Positions 7,695 to 14,922 of a stretch of DNA of 64,000 nt are shown here, piece after piece. The DNA is from Streptococcus suis (GTDB lineage Bacteria; Bacillota; Bacilli; Lactobacillales; Streptococcaceae). Where the stretch lies: NCBI RefSeq assembly GCF_016775005.1, contig NZ_JAEUXI010000002.1, positions 62,001 through 126,000 of the forward strand, read 5' to 3'. A model generated the notes under the pieces. It was not told the origin of the DNA, made no database searches, and worked only from the letters and a program-made list of their open reading frames with translations. Both the position numbers and the translations under genes were made by a program. How positions within the stretch are numbered: position 1 is the first letter of the stretch; each line of letters begins with the position of its first letter.

Positions 7695-8687
7695 ATGAGT
7701 ATTGGAATCATTATTGCAAGTCATGGCGAATTTGCTGCTGGTATCCATCAGTCAGGTTCAATGATCTTTGGCGAACAAGATAAAGTACAGGTTGTTACTT
7801 TCATGCCAAGCGAAGGACCAGATGATTTATACGCTAAGCTCAATGCTGCTGTTGACGCATTCGATGCCGATGATGAAGTTTTGGTGTTAGCTGACCTTTG
7901 GAGTGGGTCACCATTTAACCAAGCAAGCCGCGTAGCTGGTGAAAACCCAGATCGTAAGTTTGCCATCATCACAGGCCTCAACTTGCCAATGTTGATCCAA
8001 GCCTATACAGAGCGTATGATTAACGCTGAAGCAGGCGTGGAAGAAGTTGCGGCAAACATTATCAAAGAAGCCAAGGATGGTGTGAAGGTTCTTCCAGAAG
8101 AACTTCAACCCGCAGAAGCTGCTCCAGTAGCTGAAGCAGCACCAACTGCTCCACAAGGTGCGATCCCTCCAGGGACTGTTATCGGAGATGGCAAGCTGAA
8201 AATCAACTTGGCTCGTATCGACACTCGTCTCTTGCATGGTCAAGTTGCGACTGGTTGGACCCCTGCTTCTAAGGCAGATCGTATCATCGTTGCTTCAGAT
8301 ACAGTTGCTAAAGATGAATTGCGCAAACAACTCATCAAACAAGCTGCTCCTGGTAACGTGAAAGCGAACGTTGTCCCAATCAAGAAATTGATTGAGGTTT
8401 CTAAAGACCCTCGCTTTGGTAACACACATGCCTTGATTCTCTTCGAAACACCACAGGAAGCTCTTGAAGCAATCGAAGGTGGCGTAGAAATCAAAGAATT
8501 GAACGTCGGTTCTATGGCTCACTCAACTGGTAAAACAATGGTTAACAACGTATTGTCAATGGACAAAGATGACGTTGCAACCTTTGAAAAATTGCGTGAC
8601 TTGGGCGTTGAATTTGATGTGCGTAAAGTACCAAACGATACTAAGAAAGACTTGTTTGAGTTGATCAACAAAGCAAACGTTCAATAA
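7695..8687 (+). CDS. manL: Mannose-class PTS EIIAB component
   Basis: A 330-residue fused EIIA-EIIB protein of the mannose/glucose PTS; it accepts phosphate from HPr and passes it to incoming sugar. I chose the ATG at 7695 because AGGAGG (7682-7687) precedes it. The frame extends further up to 7623 but has no other support. The EIIA phospho-His is H10 in IIASHGEF. An Ala/Pro-rich linker (about residues 136-160) leads to EIIB with H181 in [11 protein letters not shown]. It is first in manLMN-manO. The system usually carries glucose, mannose, glucosamine and related sugars in streptococci. Confidence 0.96.
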   Translation: MSIGIIIASHGEFAAGIHQSGSMIFGEQDKVQVVTFMPSEGPDDLYAKLNAAVDAFDADDEVLVLADLWSGSPFNQASRVAGENPDRKFAIITGLNLPMLIQAYTERMINAEAGVEEVAANIIKEAKDGVKVLPEELQPAEAAPVAEAAPTAPQGAIPPGTVIGDGKLKINLARIDTRLLHGQVATGWTPASKADRIIVASDTVAKDELRKQLIKQAAPGNVKANVVPIKKLIEVSKDPRFGNTHALILFETPQEALEAIEGGVEIKELNVGSMAHSTGKTMVNNVLSMDKDDVATFEKLRDLGVEFDVRKVPNDTKKDLFELINKANVQ

Positions 8688-8716
8688 TACAATCTGATTT
8701 AAGAAAGGATTTCAAC

Positions 8717-9523
8717 ATGGATATTACACTTATTTCCGCAATTCTTGTTGTCATCGTTGCCTTCTTCGCAGGTCTTGAAGGTATCCTTGACGAATTTCAA
8801 TTCCATCAACCATTGGTAGCTTGTACCCTTATCGGTCTTGTAACTGGTAACTTGGCTGCAGGCGTTATGCTCGGTGGTTCCCTACAAATGATCGCTCTTG
8901 GTTGGGCGAACATCGGTGCAGCCGTTGCACCAGACGCAGCACTTGCATCTGTTGCTGCTGCTATCATCATGATCAAAGGTGGCGACTTCTCAGCAGAAGG
9001 TATTGCCGTTGCAACAACAACTGCTATTCCTCTTGCCGTTGCTGGTCTTTTCCTTACAATGATCGTGCGTACTATCTCAGTTGGTTTGGTTCACGGTGCA
9101 GACAATGCTGCTAAAGATGCAAACTTTGCTGCGGTAGAACGTTACCACTTGTTCGCTCTTCTTCTTCAAGGATTGCGTATCGCAATCCCTGCAGCACTTC
9201 TTCTTGCAATGCCAGCTGAAGCTGTTCAATCTGTTCTTGAAGCAATGCCAGAATGGCTCAAAGGCGGTATGGCTGTCGGCGGTGGTATGGTTGTTGCCGT
9301 AGGTTATGCTATGGTTATCAACATGATGGCAACTCGTGAAGTATGGCCATTCTTCGCCCTCGGATTTGCCTTTGCTGCTCTCAGTGAATTGACTCTTATC
9401 GCTCTTGGTGTTATCGGTGTAGCAATCGCTCTTATCTACCTCAACTTGTCTAAACAAGGTGGTTCAGGAAACAGCAGCGCTTCTTCAAATGACCCAATCG
9501 GCGACATCCTTGAAGACTACTAA
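8717..9523 (+). CDS. manM: Mannose-class PTS EIIC component
   Basis: A 268-residue polytopic membrane protein starting MDITLISAILVVIVAFFAGLEGILDEFQFHQP. EIIC forms the sugar channel with EIID. The N-terminal segment with GxxEGILDEFQFHQPLVACTLIGLVTGN and the GGxLQMIALGWANIGAAVAPD motif are typical of this class. It sits 29 bases after manL with an AAGAAAGGA ribosome binding site and 18 bases before manN. The C-terminal tail is Ser/Asn rich and cytoplasmic. EIIC/EIID of this class are also receptors for class IIa bacteriocins, known from the family. Confidence 0.96.
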   Translation: MDITLISAILVVIVAFFAGLEGILDEFQFHQPLVACTLIGLVTGNLAAGVMLGGSLQMIALGWANIGAAVAPDAALASVAAAIIMIKGGDFSAEGIAVATTTAIPLAVAGLFLTMIVRTISVGLVHGADNAAKDANFAAVERYHLFALLLQGLRIAIPAALLLAMPAEAVQSVLEAMPEWLKGGMAVGGGMVVAVGYAMVINMMATREVWPFFALGFAFAALSELTLIALGVIGVAIALIYLNLSKQGGSGNSSASSNDPIGDILEDY

Positions 9524-9541
9524 GAGAAGGGAGATTTAACC

Positions 9542-10453
9542 ATGTCAGAAAAAATTCAACTTTCCGTAAGCGATCGTAAAAAAGTTTGGTGGCGTTCAAC
9601 CTTCCTTCAAGGTTCTTGGAACTACGAGCGTATGCAAAACTTAGGTTGGGCATATGCAATGATTCCTGCTATCAAAAAACTCTACACGAAAAAAGAAGAC
9701 CAAGCAGCTGCTCTTGAGCGTCACTTGGAATTCTTCAACACTCACCCATACGTTGCTTCACCAATCCTTGGTGTAACACTTGCCCTTGAAGAAGAGCGCG
9801 CAAACGGTGCTGCTATCGATGACACAGCTATCCAAGGGGTGAAAATCGGTATGATGGGACCTCTTGCTGGTATCGGTGACCCAGTCTTCTGGTTTACTGT
9901 TCGCCCAATCCTCGGCGCCCTCGGTGCATCACTTGCACTTTCTGGTAACATCATGGGTCCAATCATCTTCTTCTTTGGTTGGAATGCAATCCGTATGGCT
10001 TTCCTATGGTACACACAAGAATTTGGTTACAAAGCTGGTAGCGAAATTACCAAAGACATGTCAGGTGGTATCCTTCAAGATATTACTAAAGGTGCATCTA
10101 TCCTTGGTATGTTCATCCTTGCAGTTCTTGTTCAACGTTGGGTATCTATCAACTTCACCATTGATCTTCCTGCAAAACAATTGTCAGAAGGTGCTTACAT
10201 CGTCTTCCCAGAAGGTACTGTAACAGGTACTGAGCTTCAAGGTATCTTGGGCGATGCTCTCAGCGGACTTAGCCTTTACCCAACTCAAGCACAAAGCTTA
10301 CAAGGCCAGTTGAACAGCTTGATTCCTGGTTTGATGGGACTTCTCCTTACTTTCCTCTGCATGCACTTGCTTAAGAAGAAAGTAACACCAATCACAATGA
10401 TTATCGGTCTCTTCATCGTAGGTATCATCGCTCGTTTCTTCGGAATTATGTAA
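9542..10453 (+). CDS. manN: Mannose-class PTS EIID component
   Basis: A 303-residue protein starting MSEKIQLSVSDRKKVWWRSTFLQGSWNYERMQNLGW, the standard EIID opening. It has a cytoplasmic N-terminal half (FFNTHPYVASPILGVTLALEE) and C-terminal membrane segments. The GPLAGIGDPVFWFTVRPILGALGASLA motif is conserved. AAGGGAG precedes the ATG. It closes the PTS genes and is followed by a strong terminator, although manO has its own promoter downstream. It acts with EIIC as the membrane translocator. Confidence 0.96.
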   Translation: MSEKIQLSVSDRKKVWWRSTFLQGSWNYERMQNLGWAYAMIPAIKKLYTKKEDQAAALERHLEFFNTHPYVASPILGVTLALEEERANGAAIDDTAIQGVKIGMMGPLAGIGDPVFWFTVRPILGALGASLALSGNIMGPIIFFFGWNAIRMAFLWYTQEFGYKAGSEITKDMSGGILQDITKGASILGMFILAVLVQRWVSINFTIDLPAKQLSEGAYIVFPEGTVTGTELQGILGDALSGLSLYPTQAQSLQGQLNSLIPGLMGLLLTFLCMHLLKKKVTPITMIIGLFIVGIIARFFGIM

Positions 10454-10458
10454 TCAAT

Positions 10459-10480
10459 AACCCCGCACCCGCGGGGTTTT
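10459..10480 (+). terminator. manLMN terminator
   Basis: Stem AACCCCGC / GCGGGGTT (10459-10466 and 10471-10478), loop ACCC, TTTT tail. It ends 2 bases before the extended -10 box of manO. Confidence 0.88.
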
Positions 10481-10481
10481 A

Positions 10482-10490
10482 TGGTATAAT
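10482..10490 (+). promoter_or_regulatory. manO promoter (extended -10)
   Basis: TGGTATAAT at 10482-10490, a perfect extended -10. The -35 position is occupied by the manN terminator, so recognition must rely on the extended -10. Confidence 0.6.
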
Positions 10491-10516
10491 AAAGCCTAGA
10501 AAAGAGAGAAAAAACT

Positions 10517-10885
10517 ATGGCACAATCCTTAAATTCACGAGTAGAAGTTCAAGCAACCGGTGTTTCTTATATGGGGTTCGGAGGAAAAGTTGGAAAATTC
10601 TTAGTCGGAGATAAAGCAATCGAATTTTATCCCGACAGCAATGTCGAGCGCTATATCCAGATTCCCTGGGATTCCATTCAATCCATCGGAGCTAATGTAC
10701 ACCACAATAAAGTCAGTCGGCATTTTGAAATCTATACAGAAAAAAGCCGTTTCCTCTTTGCCTCATCTGACTCAGGGAAAATTTTAAAAGCTGCCCGTCA
10801 GCACATTGGTAATGACCGTGTGATCAAACTACCAACCCTAGTCCAGCTCATCGGCAAAAAACTGGCTTCTATATTCAAAAAATAA
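10517..10885 (+). CDS. manO: DUF956 family protein ManO
   Basis: A 122-residue protein with the DUF956 opening (SLNSRVEVQATGVSYMGFGGKVGKFLVGDKAIEFYPD; the run is described by its first and last residues at positions 4-41) and IQIPWDSIQSIGANV. DUF956/ManO is found almost only beside mannose PTS operons and has been proposed to affect man operon expression. The mechanism is not established. It ends inside a strong terminator shared with the convergent surface-protein gene. The function here rests on context. Confidence 0.85.
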   Translation: MAQSLNSRVEVQATGVSYMGFGGKVGKFLVGDKAIEFYPDSNVERYIQIPWDSIQSIGANVHHNKVSRHFEIYTEKSRFLFASSDSGKILKAARQHIGNDRVIKLPTLVQLIGKKLASIFKK

Positions 10886-10912
10886 AAGAAGAATCAAGTT
10901 GATTCTTCTTTT
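10884..10912. terminator. Bidirectional terminator between manO and surface protein gene
   Basis: Perfect 13-base arms AAAAGAAGAATCA / TGATTCTTCTTTT (10884-10896, 10900-10912) with a 3-base loop between convergent genes. A- and T-runs on both sides allow use from both strands. Confidence 0.9.
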
Positions 10913-10920
10913 ATTTTGTA

Positions 10921-13900
10921 TTATTTTTCTTTCCGACGACGAAGAGCTACTGCTGCTCCAAGTGTCATCAATCCCATACCTGTCAACAATAGACTCTCTA
11001 CACCTGCTGTATTTGGCAGTACCTTCGCAGCTGATTTTTCCTTGTCGGTTCTCTCTGTTGTTTTCGTACTCGGTACTGGCTTCAGACTAGCTGGATTCAT
11101 ACTTGGAAGGTGATGATTTGGTGCATAATTCGGTACCAATCCGCCATCAAAAGTCGGAACTTGATGTGTCAAGCTTTCATTGAGCGTCAAACCACCCTCG
11201 AAGCTTGGAACCTCATGCGTCAGGTTTTCGTTCAGACTCACTCCCCCATCGAAGGCTGGAAGTTCGTGGACCAGGTTCTCGTTGAGGGTCAAACCACCGT
11301 CAAAGGCTTTCGGACCTTCATTAAGGAGCCCCTTCCCTTTTTCTGTCACTTCAGCTGACTGGTTGCCCTGCTCTGCTTCTGCAAATACACCTCGAAGCAA
11401 TTCAATCAATTCTTCGCCTTCTGCTAGATGAGATGCCAACTGAGTTGGTGTTCCTGATGCCATGACGCGGTTTGCTTGGTCACGGAATTGATTCAGATAG
11501 GCAGGCCATTCTTCCCCAGCCAGTCGCGGAATATAGCCCTCTAACTCACTTACAATGTCACGTAAACGAGCTACTGAGACTGCATCTAGACTTGGTTGTT
11601 CAGTTGCAGTTCCAGAAGCATTGTCACTCGTTTGGTTACCTGTGCCTTCATTTTCACCTGAACCTGTTTGGCTGCCTGAGCCCTCACTTGCCCCTGAATC
11701 TGTTTGGCTGCTTGTCCCCTCACTTGCGCCTGAATCTGCTGGTCCCTCTGAAGTGGTTAAACCTGATAACCATTCTTCAAACAGGGCAACCACTTCATCT
11801 ACTTGTTCTTGGTTCTCCGCTGTCCGAGTAGCCGCTGCCGTTTCGAGTAATTCAGCCAGTTGTCCAGCTTGTGCTTCAGATAGTTTTTCCTCCTCCAAGG
11901 CTAGGGCAATTGCTAGAACTTCTTCCAAAGCTGCCAGGTCTAATCCAGCACCTTGTCCTTCTTGTTCTGAATTACTGTCACTTGAGCCGGAGTCACCGCC
12001 TTCTGCAGGAGCTGGAGTGCTGCTGTCGCCTGAGCCAGTGTCACTGCCTTCTGTTGGAGCTGGAGTGTTGCTGTCACTTGAGCCGGAGTCACCGCCTTCT
12101 GCAGGGGCGGGAGTGCTACTGTCACCTGAGCCAGTGTCACCGCCTTCTGCAGGGGCGGGAGTGCTGCTGTCGCCTGAGCCAGTGTCACCGCCTCCTGCAG
12201 GGGCGGGAGTGCTGCCGTCACCTGAGCCAGTGTCACTGCCATCTGTAGGAGTTGGAGTATTGCTCTCACCTGAGCCAGTGTCACCGCCTTCTGTAGGAGT
12301 TGGAGTGTTGGTGTCGCCTGAGCCAGAGTCACCACCTTCACTTGGCTGATCTGCGGTACCACTACCCCAATTTCGAAACATCTCTACATTGGCTTTGGCT
12401 TCTTTATATTGCTCGAGAATATCTTGGTCATTATCATTTGCAGCTAATAAGTCACGTGAAATACCATTAAAATCGAGTAAATAATCAATCCAATCTTGAC
12501 TAGTTTCGTCTAATAATGCCAAATATCCTTCCAGCTCTTCGGTGTATTCTGCCAAGAGCCTTTTAGCTTCCTCAACAGAAATTGCCTCCTCACTAGCATC
12601 GCCCACTGGCGCTGGATCTTCTAGCGCTTTTTCAACAATCAAAGCTGACATATCAGCCAAGGCTTGCTTAATAGCAGGTATAGATGGCACCGACTTAGCT
12701 AACTCTGTTTCAAACGCTGTTTGCTTAGAGGCAAAGGCTTCTGCATCACTCACTTTTGTGCTATCAGCAGCAAGTCCCACCAGGCGCTCTTTTTCAATTA
12801 CAAGGTCTCTAAAATACTCATCCTTGGTCAAGACACGCGCATTTTCGCCAAACAATTCAAAAACATCTAAAAAGAGTTGTTTATTCGCATTGGCAGGATC
12901 CACCGACAGGGTTAAGGCGTGCTTGCCTGCTCTTAACTGATCTAGGGTAAAAATGCGCTCCTGTCTTTGTCTGGTTTGATCTGCTGGGATAAAGAGACTG
13001 AATTTGCCTTCGCGACCAAGACCGAGCTTCTCATTATAGGCGATCACTTCACCATCCAATTCCACCAGAAAATCGGCATGGGCATTATGGCGCTCCGAAT
13101 ACATATCCACGCCAGTCCCTTCAAAATATAGGGTTACAGATCGATCGTTTGTACCAGAGGTATAACGACCAGTATTTCCAAATTTCCCTTGACCGGTTTC
13201 AGAAGTCCAAGAACCTGTAAATACCAGACTTGTATGGTTATCATCCACAGATACCTTATCCAAACGTGGTAAGACACCTGCTAAATGAACCGTTCCCGCG
13301 CTTGAGTTGAAGAGAAGATGCTCTCCCTCCTTCTCTCTTAATCCTGTAATTTTTTGCCCGTAGTCCGCATCCTTGACCTGATAAATCGCTGAGTTGTGGC
13401 TGGTCTGTGCAATAAACTTAGCATAGCTACCATTTTCCAAAGCTAAATCTGGCTGACCAATTACTGCAACCGCGCGGTTAAAGAAGACCTCAACAAAATT
13501 ATCCTTGGATTCACCTGCATGTGCCACTCGAGCAATGGTCAGTGGCTGCACAGCTTGTGTTGGATAATTTTTGAAGTAACGAGTTGAAAGCGGATTATCT
13601 GTCACACCAGAATTATCCGACACAACATTTGGATTGTTGTAAACAGCCAGATCACCCAGAGTCACTCGTCCCTTGCTGCTATCCCTAGTTCCGAATAACA
13701 CGCTAGATTGGTCCGAAACCAAAATCAACTTATCAACATTCTGTTGGATGTTACGAGTTGTAGAGTTTCGCCCATTGACAAAGAAGCGGGTGCGATTGCC
13801 TGTTTTCAAATAGGTTAGCGAGGACCATTCCCCTAACTGAGGTTTCAAAACCGTTGTCATATAGGCTGCATCAAGGTAAGGGCTTCCGTCTTTTTTCCCC

Positions 13901-14718
13901 TCCATGCCAAAATGCATCTGTTCTCCGTTCATGAAGGCAAAGATACGGTAAAAGTTATTATCATCTGTGTGGACCTTAAAAACATCCACTTGCTGACCAG
14001 CTTCAATCTGGTCAACCTTGACATCGAAGTGGAGAACACCTTGTCCCAGATTTTTCAGAGTAGCAATCTCTTCAGCAGTAAAATCATAGGCGCCAGACTC
14101 TGAATAATCCTGAGCTATTTTATGGATGACCCGACGATCAGCTAGCGCCTGCTCATCTCGGTCCACCAAGTAAACTTCTGGAACTGGTAAAGCTGCAAAT
14201 TCATCGCTTGTTGCGGCTTCTTTGGGTGTTGCTTCCTCCACTGGACCTTCTGCGCCTTCACTGCCTGCACCCTCTCCTATAGTTCCCTCTCCTTCTTCCG
14301 GAGAAACTTGCGCCGCTTCCCCAATTTCAGTATTGGATAGAGGTGGTTGGGCATCCACGATTTGTCTAGTACGAGAAATGACCGTTGGTAGATGATTCAA
14401 ATAGGCATTGATGACTGCATCCTGCCCCGTTTCTAAGGCGCCTTGGGCATTCGCAATTTCATTTTCAACTGCTGTACGTTCTGCCGTATCGCGAATTTGA
14501 TCCTTCAAATTTCGTAATTCTGCGATTTTTTCTCTCAGGCTCCGACTTACTTCGCTTTCTGAAACAATGCCCGATTCTCCAGTAGCTGCATTAGTTTCAG
14601 ATGCCAAAACAGCTGGTGCCTGTAGCAAACCGGCCAACAAGACTCCGATAACTACTGAGCCTACGCCAAGCCTTGTCTTCCGTAGAGCATATTGATGATT
14701 TCGATTGGTGCGATTCAT
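10921..14718 (-). CDS. YSIRK-type cell-wall surface protein with lectin-like domains and LPNTA sorting motif
   Basis: 1265 residues. The signal peptide carries a YSIRK-like motif (YALRKTRLGVGSVVIGV) and ends near VLASE. Residues about 180-400 look like a concanavalin A/LamG-like sandwich (VLHFDVKVDQIEAGQ, FYRIFAFMNGEQMHF, VNGRNSTTRNIQQNVDKL), resembling the sialic-acid-binding CBM40 module of streptococcal sialidases. Residues about 525-650 form a second sandwich (GTGVDMYSERHNAHADFLVELDG). No Asp-box or sialidase active site is visible. A FIVAR-like helical part follows, then about 7.5 copies of a 16-residue Gly/Ser/Asp/Pro repeat. Four FxGGLxxNExLxHxxP repeats precede the anchor. The sorting motif at 1234-1238 is LPNTA, not LPxTG, then a membrane helix and RRRKEK. 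Likely an adhesin; ligand unknown. Confidence 0.85.
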   Translation of the reverse strand: MNRTNRNHQYALRKTRLGVGSVVIGVLLAGLLQAPAVLASETNAATGESGIVSESEVSRSLREKIAELRNLKDQIRDTAERTAVENEIANAQGALETGQDAVINAYLNHLPTVISRTRQIVDAQPPLSNTEIGEAAQVSPEEGEGTIGEGAGSEGAEGPVEEATPKEAATSDEFAALPVPEVYLVDRDEQALADRRVIHKIAQDYSESGAYDFTAEEIATLKNLGQGVLHFDVKVDQIEAGQQVDVFKVHTDDNNFYRIFAFMNGEQMHFGMEGKKDGSPYLDAAYMTTVLKPQLGEWSSLTYLKTGNRTRFFVNGRNSTTRNIQQNVDKLILVSDQSSVLFGTRDSSKGRVTLGDLAVYNNPNVVSDNSGVTDNPLSTRYFKNYPTQAVQPLTIARVAHAGESKDNFVEVFFNRAVAVIGQPDLALENGSYAKFIAQTSHNSAIYQVKDADYGQKITGLREKEGEHLLFNSSAGTVHLAGVLPRLDKVSVDDNHTSLVFTGSWTSETGQGKFGNTGRYTSGTNDRSVTLYFEGTGVDMYSERHNAHADFLVELDGEVIAYNEKLGLGREGKFSLFIPADQTRQRQERIFTLDQLRAGKHALTLSVDPANANKQLFLDVFELFGENARVLTKDEYFRDLVIEKERLVGLAADSTKVSDAEAFASKQTAFETELAKSVPSIPAIKQALADMSALIVEKALEDPAPVGDASEEAISVEEAKRLLAEYTEELEGYLALLDETSQDWIDYLLDFNGISRDLLAANDNDQDILEQYKEAKANVEMFRNWGSGTADQPSEGGDSGSGDTNTPTPTEGGDTGSGESNTPTPTDGSDTGSGDGSTPAPAGGGDTGSGDSSTPAPAEGGDTGSGDSSTPAPAEGGDSGSSDSNTPAPTEGSDTGSGDSSTPAPAEGGDSGSSDSNSEQEGQGAGLDLAALEEVLAIALALEEEKLSEAQAGQLAELLETAAATRTAENQEQVDEVVALFEEWLSGLTTSEGPADSGASEGTSSQTDSGASEGSGSQTGSGENEGTGNQTSDNASGTATEQPSLDAVSVARLRDIVSELEGYIPRLAGEEWPAYLNQFRDQANRVMASGTPTQLASHLAEGEELIELLRGVFAEAEQGNQSAEVTEKGKGLLNEGPKAFDGGLTLNENLVHELPAFDGGVSLNENLTHEVPSFEGGLTLNESLTHQVPTFDGGLVPNYAPNHHLPSMNPASLKPVPSTKTTERTDKEKSAAKVLPNTAGVESLLLTGMGLMTLGAAVALRRRKEK
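11105..11320 (-). repeat. C-terminal 17-residue repeats (FDGGLTLNENLTHEVPA type)
   Basis: About four imperfect 51-base repeats in the gene at 10921-14718, encoding F(D/E)GG(L/V)(T/S)LNE(N/S)L(V/T)H(E/Q)(L/V)P. The last copy is divergent (FDGGLVPNYAPNHHLP). They lie just before the wall anchor. Confidence 0.8.
11965..12345 (-). repeat. Tandem 48-base repeats (16-residue Gly/Ser/Asp/Pro unit)
   Basis: About 7.5 units coding for variants of EGGDTGSGDSSTPAPA. They form a flexible wall-spanning stalk. The high identity of neighbouring units predicts copy-number change by recombination or slippage. Confidence 0.85.
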
Positions 14719-14783
14719 TTTTTCCTCCTTTTATTTTCTATGAATAGCAATCGACAGGATAATCTCCTTTTGTTTTTACTCAC

Positions 14784-14820
14784 TCAACAATATATTAACA
14801 TATGCGCAAATCCTTTACAA
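14784..14820 (-). promoter_or_regulatory. Promoter of lectin-like surface protein; shared 19-base core
   Basis: Minus strand TTGTAA (14820-14815), 17-base spacer, TAATAT (14797-14792) preceded by TGT. The core TCAACAATATATTAACATA (plus strand, 14784-14802) is identical to the one at 20394-20412 and nearly identical to 45296-45314. No convincing cre site was seen in this copy. Confidence 0.65.
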
Positions 14821-14865
14821 GAAATTATACTCAAATGGATTTGTCTTTTTTATTAAAAACAACAC

Positions 14866-14900
14866 AAAAAAAGGAGCAACACATTGTGCTCCTTTTCTTT
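14866..14900 (-). terminator. Terminator of collagen-like gene
   Basis: Plus strand AAAAAAAGGAGCA (14866-14878) pairs with TGCTCCTTTTCTTT (from 14887). On the minus strand the hairpin is followed by a seven-base T run, 23 bases past the stop codon of the collagen-like gene. Confidence 0.8.
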
Positions 14901-14922
14901 GGCGAATTTCAACAGAACTCGC

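Noticed and set aside
10921-14718. Annotation as an active sialidase
   Set aside because: No Asp-box (SxDxGxTW) or catalytic residues visible; only binding-type modules.
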